The translations under genes and the position numbers were made by a program. A DNA stretch of 23,971 nucleotides. Source: JAGDXZ01 sp049965975. GTDB lineage: Archaea; Micrarchaeota; Micrarchaeia; Micrarchaeales; CABMGC01. The notes under the pieces were generated by a model, which was given only the letters and a program-made list of their open reading frames with translations, was not told where the DNA came from and did not search any database. The stretch lies in the NCBI GenBank assembly GCA_049965975.1, contig JBMFVN010000003.1:1-23971 (forward strand). Direction: 5' to 3'. Of the stretch, positions 13,495 through 20,812 are shown in pieces. Position 1 is the stretch's first letter. Every line of letters begins with the position of its first letter.

Positions 13495-14886
13495 GAATTC
13501 AAATCAGCGCTTAAAGACCACATACAGCAGGTCGAAAACGGAACGCTAGATATTGGTGATTTTTCTGCGAGCGTACTCGAAAAGGCAAGAAAAATACAAG
13601 AAAAGTTCAACGCATTCATAACGCTAGCCGATTCGATCTCATTTTCTGAAAAAGGCATGCTGGCTGGTGTGCCGATAGCAGTAAAAGACAACATATGCAC
13701 AAAGGGCATGCTTACAACTGCTGGCTCAAAGATACTTGCAAATTATATGCCACCTTTCGATGCCACTTCTGTCGAACTTGCAAAAGCGGCAGGCGCTGGA
13801 ATACTCGGCAAAACGGCAATGGACGAATTTGGCTTTGGGACTTTTTCTACAAATTGCGCGTATGGCATTCCTAAAAATCCTTATGATCCCGAACGTTCTT
13901 GCGGTGGAAGCAGCGGTGGGTCTGCTTGCGCGGTTGCCGCAGCAGATTTCCCAATAGTATCTATAGCAGAATCTACCGGTGGCAGCATAACCTGTCCGGC
14001 AGCATTCACCGGCACGGTTGGAATAACTCCAACTTATGGCCTCGTTTCACGATGGGGTCTCATAGACTATGCAAACTCTTTAGACAAGATAGGGCCAATA
14101 GCAAAAACAGTATACGATGCCGCACTTCTTCTCAGTGTCATCTCCGGGCACGATAAGAAGGATTCAACATCACTCAATTCTGCAAAGACCGATTATACAA
14201 CTTACGTAGGCAAAGAATGCAAAAACATGAAAGTGGGCATACCTAAAGAATATTTCTCAGATCAGGTAGACCAAAGAATAAAAGGCGCTGTTATGCAATC
14301 GGTTGACAAGCTAGAAAGCGAAGGCGTAAGCTGCGAGGAAACGTCGCTACCTTCGACAGAGCTTGCAATACCTACTTACTACATTATTTCAATGTCAGAG
14401 GCTTCTACAAACTTGGCAAAATTTTCAGGCTTGCGCTATGGCCTGCAGCAGGAATTTAATGGAAATGTGCAAGACTATTTCACAGAAGTGCGCACCGCTG
14501 GATTTGGCGACGAAGCTAAAAGAAGAATAATATTAGGAACATTCATGAGAATGGCTGGCTACAGGAACAGGTACTACCTGAAAGCATTAAAGGTCAGGCA
14601 GAAGATAATAAACGAGTTCAACAACGCATTCGAAAAGTACGACGCACTCATAGCGCCTTCTATGCCTATTTTGCCTCCCAAATTCTCAGAAATAGAAAAG
14701 CTCGAGCCAGCCCAAGTATATGGCATTGACGTTCTAACCGTTGCGCCTAATCTTGCAGGCATGCCGACAATATCAATTCCATTCGGAACAGTTTCAGATT
14801 TGCCTGTAGGTGTTCAGCTCATTGCGGGCCAGCTGCATGAAGACAAGCTTATTGAGCTTGGCAGCCTTCTCGAGGTGCTTAGATGA
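13492..14886 (+). CDS. gatA: Asp/Glu-tRNA amidotransferase subunit A (non-standard start)
   Basis: Amidase-signature subunit that releases ammonia from glutamine for GatB. Taken from the ATC at 13492 it has 464 residues, near normal. The catalytic triad is Lys65 (AGVPIAVKDN), cis-Ser140 (CGGSSGGSACA) and nucleophile Ser165 (ESTGGSITCPAAF), followed by VGITPTYGLVSRWGLIDYANSLDKIGP. The C-terminal APNLAGMPTISIPFG and LPVGVQLIAG are typical. The first in-frame ATG (13657) would remove 55 residues, including the conserved KIQEKFNAFITL and the start of GMLAGVPIAV, so it is not credible. ATC after GGTGA is the best start; a base error (ATG to ATC) or readthrough from gatC, which is in the same frame, are alternatives. 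It overlaps gatB by 4 bases. Confidence 0.9.
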   Translation: MEFKSALKDHIQQVENGTLDIGDFSASVLEKARKIQEKFNAFITLADSISFSEKGMLAGVPIAVKDNICTKGMLTTAGSKILANYMPPFDATSVELAKAAGAGILGKTAMDEFGFGTFSTNCAYGIPKNPYDPERSCGGSSGGSACAVAAADFPIVSIAESTGGSITCPAAFTGTVGITPTYGLVSRWGLIDYANSLDKIGPIAKTVYDAALLLSVISGHDKKDSTSLNSAKTDYTTYVGKECKNMKVGIPKEYFSDQVDQRIKGAVMQSVDKLESEGVSCEETSLPSTELAIPTYYIISMSEASTNLAKFSGLRYGLQQEFNGNVQDYFTEVRTAGFGDEAKRRIILGTFMRMAGYRNRYYLKALKVRQKIINEFNNAFEKYDALIAPSMPILPPKFSEIEKLEPAQVYGIDVLTVAPNLAGMPTISIPFGTVSDLPVGVQLIAGQLHEDKLIELGSLLEVLR

Positions 14887-16298
14887 ATGACTATTCAGAC
14901 ATAATGATAGGCTTGGAAGTTCACGTAAGACTGCTAACGCAAACCAAGCTTTTCTGCTCTTGCCCAAACGTGGAAGCAGATGAGCCGAATACCAATGTCT
15001 GCCCGATATGCATGGGCTTCCCCGGAACAAAGCCGCAGCTCAACGAGAAGGCAATAGAGTTGGCAGCAACAGCCGCGCTTGCACTCAACTGCACAATTAA
15101 TCCTGAAATATCTTTTTCGAGGAAAGTCTACTTTTATCCAGACTTGCCGAAGAATTTTCAGATAACACAATATGACTTGCCAGTAGGTACAGAAGGCACT
15201 CTGGAGCTAAACAAAACCGGAAGAAAAATTGGAATAAGTAGGGTGCATATAGAGGAAGACCCGGCAAGGCTGGTGCACATTGGTGGAGACATAACAAACG
15301 CAGCTTACGTGCTTGTAGACTACAATAGGTCAGGCATGCCGCTGATAGAGATAGTGACAAAGCCAGAGATAAAGTCGCCTGAAGAAGCAAGAGATGCTGT
15401 CGCTACGCTTGCAATGATGCTGAGCTATCTCGGCGTTTGCGACCCTAGCTCTGAAAGCTCGATAAGGGTCGACGCAAACATATCGATAATAGGAGGCAAG
15501 CGCGTGGAAATCAAGAACATAACGGGCTTTGCGAACGTCGAAAAAGCGCTTCTCTTCGAGATTGCAAGGCAAAGGCAGCTGAAAGCGCAAAACATAGAAG
15601 TAGAGCAAGAAACAAGGCATTTCGACGAGCTTAAGAAAACGACAGTATCGCTAAGGACCAAGGAAACAGAGGAGGATTACGGCTACATATTCGAGCCCGA
15701 CTTGGTAACTTATCATTTGAGCAAAGAGTACCTTGCCTCGTGCGAAACAAAGCTTAGCGAACTGCCTTCGAAGCGCATAGAAAGGCTTGTAGAAAATTTT
15801 GGCATCGACGAGCATTATGCGCGAATAATAGTTTACGAAGGGAAGCCATTCAGCGACTTCTTTGAGGAATGTGCGCGTAAGTTTGGCAACAAGGAGCTTC
15901 TTGCAAAGTGGTCTACTGGTGATTTGCTCAAATGCCTGAACTACAACAAAGTAGACATAACCCACTCAAAAGTCACTGCAGACAAATACATAAGCTTCTT
16001 GAAGCTTATCGACAACAATACAATAACTGAAAGGTTCGGGAAGGAATTGATAAAGGAGTTTGTCGCAACAGGCGAAGACCCTCAAGAAATTTTAAATAAG
16101 CATAAAAGCGGCGCAGCACAAGATATAAATAAAATAGTTGACGAAGTAATAGAATCTAACGAGAAGGCGGTAGAAGATTACAAGAAAGGCAACCAGAAGG
16201 CCTTGCAGTTCCTTGTCGGACAGGTGCTTGCAAAAACAGACAATTCTGCTGACCCAAAAACAATAATAAGGCTTTTGAGTGCCCGAGTAGCTCAATAG
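14883..16298 (+). CDS. gatB: Asp/Glu-tRNA amidotransferase subunit B
   Basis: This 471-residue protein is the kinase/transamidase subunit that activates the tRNA-bound Asp (or Glu) side chain with ATP and amidates it. IMIGLEVHVRL opens the domain. A zinc site has Cys25, Cys27, Cys40 and Cys43 (CSCP and CPICMG), followed by YFYPDLPKNFQITQYDLP. The cradle domain holds RVHIEEDPARL and VDYNRSGMPLIEIVTKPEI. The C-terminal helical and YqeY-like tail (about 300-471) binds the tRNA elbow and is complete. It starts within the gatA stop (ATGA). Its last five sense codons and stop (ARVAQ, TAG) are the first 18 bases of a tRNA-Asn gene. tRNA processing therefore cuts through the end of the gatB message. 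Confidence 0.95.
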   Translation: MNDYSDIMIGLEVHVRLLTQTKLFCSCPNVEADEPNTNVCPICMGFPGTKPQLNEKAIELAATAALALNCTINPEISFSRKVYFYPDLPKNFQITQYDLPVGTEGTLELNKTGRKIGISRVHIEEDPARLVHIGGDITNAAYVLVDYNRSGMPLIEIVTKPEIKSPEEARDAVATLAMMLSYLGVCDPSSESSIRVDANISIIGGKRVEIKNITGFANVEKALLFEIARQRQLKAQNIEVEQETRHFDELKKTTVSLRTKETEEDYGYIFEPDLVTYHLSKEYLASCETKLSELPSKRIERLVENFGIDEHYARIIVYEGKPFSDFFEECARKFGNKELLAKWSTGDLLKCLNYNKVDITHSKVTADKYISFLKLIDNNTITERFGKELIKEFVATGEDPQEILNKHKSGAAQDINKIVDEVIESNEKAVEDYKKGNQKALQFLVGQVLAKTDNSADPKTIIRLLSARVAQ

Positions 16299-16353
16299 GT
16301 AGAGCGACCGGCTGTTAACCGGTAGGTCGTCAGTTCGAGTCTGACCTTGGGCG
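16281..16353 (+). tRNA. tRNA-Asn (anticodon GTT), overlapping gatB
   Basis: A 73-base cloverleaf can be folded without intron. Acceptor GCCCGAG pairs with CTTGGGC (one G-T wobble). The D-arm is GCTC/GAGC with GG in the loop. The anticodon arm is ACCGG-CTGTTAA-CCGGT with GTT at 16314-16316. The variable loop is AGGTC, and the T-arm is GTCAG-TTCGAGT-CTGAC. The discriminator is G and CCA is not encoded. The first 18 bases are also the end of gatB. G73 is the usual discriminator for AspRS recognition. It sits between the amidotransferase genes and aspS, so all parts for making Asn-tRNA by the indirect route are together. Confidence 0.96.
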
Positions 16354-16372
16354 CTCCTTTATATTCAAAAGG

Positions 16373-16381
16373 CATAAAAAG
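16373..16381 (+). promoter_or_regulatory. TATA-like box of aspS
   Basis: CATAAAAAG is centred about 35 bases before the ATG at 16412 and 26 before the alternative GTG at 16403. It gives aspS its own possible promoter downstream of the tRNA. Confidence 0.35.
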
Positions 16382-16411
16382 CTAAAATTTCAATCTACAA
16401 ACGTGGTGCTG

Positions 16412-17725
16412 ATGCTAAGAGATACATACATAAAAGATGTGCCTTCAGAACCTGGCAAAGAGGCAACAGTAGGTGGCTGGATTTCTAGGCTGAAGGAGCT
16501 TAAAAATGCAAAATTCATCTGGCTTAGCGACAAAACAGGTACTGTGCAAATAAGCCTGATAAAGGGAAAAGCTGCGGATTCACTTTTTGCCCTTTTTGAT
16601 TCGCTCAATTTGCACGATTTCCTAGTAGTAAAAGGAAAAGTGCCGGAGCAGGTAATGGCGAAGAACTACAAAGAGCTGGTGCCAGAAGAGATAAAGGTAG
16701 TGGGCAAATCGGAAAAGCCGCTGCCAATAGACATGAGCGGCCTTGTCGAATCAGAGCTGGAAACACGGCTTGACTGGCGCTCGATAGCCTTGAGAAACCC
16801 AAAGCTGATGCTTATCCTAAAAGCCGAATCGAGCCTTGTGGAAGGGATGGAAAACTACCTAAACAAGCACGATTTTACAATAGTGTTTACTCCAAGCATA
16901 ATGGGGGTTGCATCGGAAGGCGGATCAGAAGTGTTTCCAATAGTTTACTACGACAAGACCACATACCTCAGGCAGGACCCGCAGCTACACAGGCAGCTTC
17001 TCATGGTAGCAGGCTTTGACAAAATATATGAGATAGGGCCAAGCTGGCGGGCAGAGCTGAGCCACACCCCCAGGCATCTTTCCGAGCACAGAACATGCGC
17101 TGCAGAAATTTCTTTCATAGAAGACGAGCACGATGTAATGCATGTGGAAGAAGAAATGATGCAGGCAGCATTGAAAAATGTCGTTGAGAAGCATGGGGAA
17201 GAGCTGAAGGAAGCGGGCATAAGCCTGGAAATACCAAAAATTCCGTTTCCTGAGCTTAAGTTTCCGGAAGTATACGACATACTAAAGGAACTGGGCAAAA
17301 TGGCTGAGCACAACAAGGACCTGGATCACGAATCAGAGCTTCTTCTTGCAAAATACGTAAAGGAAAAGTACAACAGCGACTTCTTCTTCCTTAACAGATT
17401 CCCATTTGCTGCAAAGCCATTCTATGTGATGAAAGTAGAAGACGAGCCTGAATACGCTAGAAGCGTAGACCTCATATACAAAGGAGTGGAGCTAAGCTCT
17501 GGCGGCCAAAGGGAGCACAGATATGAGAAGATAATAGAGCAGGCAAAGGAAAAGCGCATCAATCTAGACACAGTAATGTGGTTTGCAAAGTTTTTCAGGT
17601 ATGGTGCGCCTCCACACGGTGGGTTCTCGGTAGGAATAGAAAGAACTACTATGCAAATGCTCAACCTGCAAAACATACTTGAAGTTCCAGCATTTCCAAG
17701 AACGGCTGAAAGGACAGTGCCATAA
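16412..17725 (+). CDS. aspS: Aspartyl-tRNA synthetase, archaeal type
   Basis: This 437-residue class IIb synthetase matches the short archaeal/eukaryotic form, without the bacterial insertion. The N-terminal OB fold (about 1-100; GGWISRLKELKNAKFIWLSDKTGTVQI) binds the anticodon. Motif 2 is FRAE-like SWRAELSHTPRHLSEH, motif 3 is the C-terminal GIERTTMQML, and the Asp pocket includes SSGGQREHRY. ATG 16412 aligns with the usual archaeal N-terminus; GTG 16403 would add three residues. At the two positions I recall as separating discriminating from non-discriminating archaeal AspRS it has Ser25 (Trp or His expected) and Lys near 83, so the signal is mixed. The context of gatCAB and tRNA-Asn argues for charging both tRNA-Asp and tRNA-Asn. 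Confidence 0.93.
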   Translation: MLRDTYIKDVPSEPGKEATVGGWISRLKELKNAKFIWLSDKTGTVQISLIKGKAADSLFALFDSLNLHDFLVVKGKVPEQVMAKNYKELVPEEIKVVGKSEKPLPIDMSGLVESELETRLDWRSIALRNPKLMLILKAESSLVEGMENYLNKHDFTIVFTPSIMGVASEGGSEVFPIVYYDKTTYLRQDPQLHRQLLMVAGFDKIYEIGPSWRAELSHTPRHLSEHRTCAAEISFIEDEHDVMHVEEEMMQAALKNVVEKHGEELKEAGISLEIPKIPFPELKFPEVYDILKELGKMAEHNKDLDHESELLLAKYVKEKYNSDFFFLNRFPFAAKPFYVMKVEDEPEYARSVDLIYKGVELSSGGQREHRYEKIIEQAKEKRINLDTVMWFAKFFRYGAPPHGGFSVGIERTTMQMLNLQNILEVPAFPRTAERTVP

Positions 17726-17778
17726 AGCATGCAAACAAGTAAATAATCTGCTTGGCAATGTAACTTGAAAGTGGTAAA

Positions 17779-18051
17779 ATGTACGAAGAGGACATAGACG
17801 AGAAGACAAAGGATTTGAGCAGGGCCAGGCAGTCCCTCATTGAGGAGCTGCAGGCGATGATGTGGTACGACGAGCGCGTGAGCGCAACGCACGACAAGAC
17901 GCTGGCAGACGTGCTGGCGCATAATCGTGATGACGAAAAGGAGCATGCAAGCCTGCTTCTCGAATGGCTGAGAAGGCATGATGCACCGCTTGACAAGGAG
18001 CTCAAGGAAATACTTTTCTCGACAAAAGAGCTAAAGGATCTGTGGGATTGA
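17779..18051 (+). CDS. Encapsulated ferritin-like protein (EncFtn family)
   Basis: This 90-residue protein consists of two antiparallel helices, as in EncFtn, whose subunits pair to form a ferritin four-helix bundle. The key parts are SLIEELQAMMWYDERV and HNRDDEKEHASLLLEWLRRHDAP. From memory of the Rhodospirillum rubrum protein, Glu32, Trp38, Glu62 and His65 form the iron/ferroxidase site; Glu23, Trp29, Glu53 and His56 here keep exactly the same spacing. It should oxidise Fe(II). EncFtn normally sits beside an encapsulin shell gene and carries a C-terminal targeting peptide; here no shell gene is in the window and the end (STKELKDLWD) has no recognisable targeting peptide. A weak AGTGGT precedes the ATG. 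It stands alone between aspS and the DUF72 gene. Confidence 0.88.
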   Translation: MYEEDIDEKTKDLSRARQSLIEELQAMMWYDERVSATHDKTLADVLAHNRDDEKEHASLLLEWLRRHDAPLDKELKEILFSTKELKDLWD

Positions 18052-18120
18052 TAAAGCAAAGATAGCAAAGTAGTAAGACAAAAGGAAAAAGGCTAAAAAC
18101 AAAAGCATACAAGTTAGATC

Positions 18121-18801
18121 ATGCAGTCCTTTGTCGGCACGTCAGGTTGGCTTTACTCTTGGAACAAGGAAGGCACGCTAGACTGGTATGTGCAAAACAG
18201 CAGGCTCAATGCGATAGAGCTTAACGCAAGCTTCTACAGGTTTCCTTTCCCAAACCAGGTAAAAGGCTGGAGCCTAAGAGCCGGTTCGCTGACATGGGTT
18301 GTCAAGGTCAACAGGCTCGTTACACACATTCACATGCTAAATGAAAACGCAGAAGCCATTTATGCCAAATTTCTTGATCTTTTCAAGCCTCTTGATAGCC
18401 GCATTGCACTTTATCTTTTGCAAATGCCGCCTCATTTTACGACAAACATGAAGGATCGATTCGAGGAATTTGCAAGGAAATTCAATGATAAGAAAATAGC
18501 GGTGGAATTCAGACACGAAAGCTGGTACAATTTTGACTTTTCAAAGCTTGATTTCAGGGGCGTAGTGGTGTCACCAGACTCCCCAGAAATAAGCAGGCAG
18601 GTTTGGCTGAAGAATGGCTCTGTCTATCTGCGTTTCCATGGTAGGCGTTCATGGTACTCCTACAATTACAGCAAGCAGGAACTTGGCGAAATGGCTGAAA
18701 AGGCAAAGGCACTAAAGCCGAGCAGAATTTTCGCATTTTTCAACAACGACCATGACATGCTAGGAAATGCGCGCGTTTTCGCGCAACTTCTTGGCGAGTA
18801 A
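18121..18801 (+). CDS. DUF72 (YecE-like) family protein
   Basis: This 226-residue protein has the DUF72 hallmarks in order: FVGTSGWLYSWNKEG at the start, NAIELNASFYRFP, WVVKVNRLVTHIHML, LLQMPPHF, KIAVEFRHESWYN and VYLRFHGRRSWYSYNYS, then FAFFNNDHDMLGNA. The family adopts a TIM-barrel-like fold and its biochemical role is unsettled, so I assign none. It is slightly shorter than many bacterial members (about 240-270). The TAA is directly followed by the ATG of the ABC ATPase gene, with no gap, so the three genes from here to 20477 are probably co-transcribed. Confidence 0.9.
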   Translation: MQSFVGTSGWLYSWNKEGTLDWYVQNSRLNAIELNASFYRFPFPNQVKGWSLRAGSLTWVVKVNRLVTHIHMLNENAEAIYAKFLDLFKPLDSRIALYLLQMPPHFTTNMKDRFEEFARKFNDKKIAVEFRHESWYNFDFSKLDFRGVVVSPDSPEISRQVWLKNGSVYLRFHGRRSWYSYNYSKQELGEMAEKAKALKPSRIFAFFNNDHDMLGNARVFAQLLGE

Positions 18802-19692
18802 ATGGAAGTTGTAAAACTGCTTGATATTACAAAGACTTTCGGAAAAGCAGTGGCATTAAAAGACATATCTTTAAGCGTAAACCAAGGCAGCCTGCTTACA
18901 TTGATAGGACCAAACGGCGCAGGCAAAAGCACTCTTGAAAAGATAGTTGTGGGCTTATACGAGCCCGATGCAGGCACAGTGAATCTGTTCGGCGAAAAGC
19001 TAAGCGCAAACAGCAGCAAGCTGATGGAAAAAATAGGCTACGTAGGAGAAAATTATGCACTATATGACAATTTGACTGTCCGTTCCAATTTGCTATTCTT
19101 TGCATCACTCTTTGGAATTGACAAAAAAGAAGCAGAAGTAAGGATTGCAGAATTGCTAGCCGAGTTCGGAGCTTCTCAGTACATTGACAGAAAAGTTGGA
19201 GAACTCAGCAGGGGCACAAAGCAGAAGGTAGCTATTTGCAGGGCGCTTATAAGCATGCCTAAGCTGCTAGTCCTAGATGAAGCAACGGCTTTCTTAGACC
19301 CTAGTAGTGCAGAAAAGCTAAGGCAAAAGATAAGAGTACTTTTAAGAAAGGGAACAAGCGTAATTTATGCCACGCAAAGGCTTGATGAGCTAAGCAGGCT
19401 TACCGGCTATGTCGCGCTGATAAGCGAAGGAAAGCTTATTTCGCGCGGAACCTTTTCTGAGATAACTAGAAAGATAAAAGGGGTCGATATAGAGATTGTG
19501 CTTTTGAATGAGCCCGGCGAAAGCCAGAAGAGCCTGCTCAGGAAAATTGGCGCAAAAATATACGCCAACAGGCTCGTTTTCAGGGTCAACGATTTGAGCT
19601 TGCTTCCTGAAATTTCAAGCAAGGTTTTTAGAATGAAGCTCAAGATACTTACCATAAACTACATAAACTACGACATAGGGGCGGCGGTTTAA
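18802..19692 (+). CDS. ABC transporter ATP-binding protein
   Basis: This 296-residue ATPase drives the permease encoded next. Walker A is GPNGAGKST (36-44), the signature is LSRGTKQ (135-141) and Walker B is LLVLDE (155-160) with catalytic Glu160. A C-terminal extension of about 80 residues (220-296) resembles those of NatA/CcmA-type exporters. Two usual catalytic-cycle residues differ: the Q-loop position reads GYVGENYALYD (Glu83 instead of Gln), and the switch histidine after Walker B reads YATQRLDE (Gln192 instead of His). It abuts the DUF72 gene and overlaps the permease gene by one base. The substrate is unknown; export of a drug, ion or lipid is typical for this class. Confidence 0.9.
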   Translation: MEVVKLLDITKTFGKAVALKDISLSVNQGSLLTLIGPNGAGKSTLEKIVVGLYEPDAGTVNLFGEKLSANSSKLMEKIGYVGENYALYDNLTVRSNLLFFASLFGIDKKEAEVRIAELLAEFGASQYIDRKVGELSRGTKQKVAICRALISMPKLLVLDEATAFLDPSSAEKLRQKIRVLLRKGTSVIYATQRLDELSRLTGYVALISEGKLISRGTFSEITRKIKGVDIEIVLLNEPGESQKSLLRKIGAKIYANRLVFRVNDLSLLPEISSKVFRMKLKILTINYINYDIGAAV

Positions 19693-20477
19693 TGACTTTT
19701 GACAAAATATTTGCTATTGCAGTCAAAGACATAAAAGAAGCATTCAGCAGCCCCGAGATATATGGGCCCATGCTTGGCATACCTCTGTTTTTTGCAGTGC
19801 TCCTGCCGATATTCACCATTTACGTTTCGCAGTATGCTGGTTTGCAGATTGCTGAAAAGATAATGGGCGCTGTTGCGCTAAAGCAGGCTCCCCAACTCAA
19901 CAAGCTTGCATTCATCAAATATTTTGCATTAAACATACTTGGCCCTATCTTTTTGAGCATGCCTATAATAACCGCTTCGGTAATTGCTGCAGACAGCTTC
20001 GCAGGCGAGAAGGAAAGGAAAACTTCAGAATCTCTTCTCACCTCGCCAATTACAAATACTGAACTATTTGCAGGCAAGATACTTGCATCGGCAGCGCCGG
20101 CTTTTGCAGTAACGCTGGCGGTATTCGGAATATACGCTGGAATAATAGACTATTTCACAAGCGCAATGTACGCCACTTTTATATTCCCTGACATGGTCTG
20201 GTATCTCATGCTTGCGAATTCGCCGTTTTTGATACTTGCGACAATAGGCCTAGTAGTCGTAGTGTCTTCCAAGGTAAAAGGCATAAAAGAAGCTCAGCAA
20301 ATAAGCGCCTTACTCGCCTTGCCCATATTCCTTATGCCGTTTATAGCAGTATTCAACATATTCAGCTTTTCTGTCGCATTCTTCGTCTATCTTCTCATTT
20401 TGCTGATAGCACTAAGCGCACTAATACTTGCTATAGGAATAGCAACGTTCAAAAGGGAAAATCTAGTATCGGTCTAG
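19692..20477 (+). CDS. ABC-2 type transporter permease
   Basis: This 261-residue membrane protein has about six helices. After the N-terminal amphipathic stretch (KIFAIAVKDIKEAFSSPEIYG) and the first helix there is a large external loop. The ABC-2 coupling segment then follows as SFAGEKERKTSESLLTSPITNTELFAGKIL (about 101-130), which contacts the ATPase. Helices of the second half end in a short basic tail (TFKRENLVSV). It starts in the stop of the ATPase gene (TAATG) and closes the operon. Such pairs act as dimeric exporters. Closest in feel to NatB-like permeases; no substrate can be inferred. Confidence 0.88.
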   Translation: MTFDKIFAIAVKDIKEAFSSPEIYGPMLGIPLFFAVLLPIFTIYVSQYAGLQIAEKIMGAVALKQAPQLNKLAFIKYFALNILGPIFLSMPIITASVIAADSFAGEKERKTSESLLTSPITNTELFAGKILASAAPAFAVTLAVFGIYAGIIDYFTSAMYATFIFPDMVWYLMLANSPFLILATIGLVVVVSSKVKGIKEAQQISALLALPIFLMPFIAVFNIFSFSVAFFVYLLILLIALSALILAIGIATFKRENLVSV

Positions 20478-20513
20478 CATCTTTTTAGAAACTAGCCCAA
20501 AAACAAAGAAATG

Positions 20514-20525
20514 TTTAAATATAAG
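20514..20525 (+). promoter_or_regulatory. TATA-like box before a small ORF
   Basis: TTTAAATATAAG is centred about 25 bases before 20544, the position where the small ORF below seems to begin. It is one of the clearest TATA matches in the window. Confidence 0.5.
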
Positions 20526-20541
20526 AAAAAGCAAAATAAAT

Positions 20542-20793
20542 ATTGGTGGGAAGACGGGGGAGGCGAAAAGGGAAATTGGCCTAGCCGAGCCTTTAGTCGG
20601 CGAAAAATTCAGGAAGGAAATAAAAAGGATAACTGAAAACGCAATAGAAAGGCCTGAAGCACGAAACGGTGCATTGAAGTACTTCGAAAGAGCAATAAGG
20701 CAAAGCAGGAATACGCAAGAAATAAGAGCTATAGAAAAAGCAATAAATACCATAGTACTCATAGAGATGCTTGAAATACTTAAGGGCAAGTAA
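20542..20793 (+). CDS. Small hypothetical protein without a standard start codon
   Basis: The frame is open from 20479 to TAA 20791-20793 but contains no early ATG, GTG or TTG. From ATT 20542 it would encode 83 residues: basic and helical, with GLAEPLVGEKFRKEIKRITE, YFERAIRQSRN and IRAIEKAINTIVLIEMLEIL. This looks like real protein: an amphipathic repeating pattern, ATA/AGG codon use like the neighbours, and a strong TATA box 25 bases before. ATT 20575, after GGGGGAGGCG, is another possible start. Alternatively one G is missing from the run at 20556-20560; that would join the out-of-frame TTG/GTG at 20543-20548 to this frame. I do not recognise the family. Confidence 0.5.
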   Translation: MGGKTGEAKREIGLAEPLVGEKFRKEIKRITENAIERPEARNGALKYFERAIRQSRNTQEIRAIEKAINTIVLIEMLEILKGK

Positions 20794-20812
20794 AGAAAAA
20801 GCAAGAAAACTT

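Noticed and set aside
13657..13659. ATG as the true start of gatA
   Set aside because: It would begin in the middle of the conserved amidase domain and drop 55 family-like residues, leaving only nine residues before the catalytic lysine.
14934..15965. Open frames opposite gatB
   Set aside because: Cys-, Leu- and Tyr-rich low-quality translations without homology; shadows of gatB.
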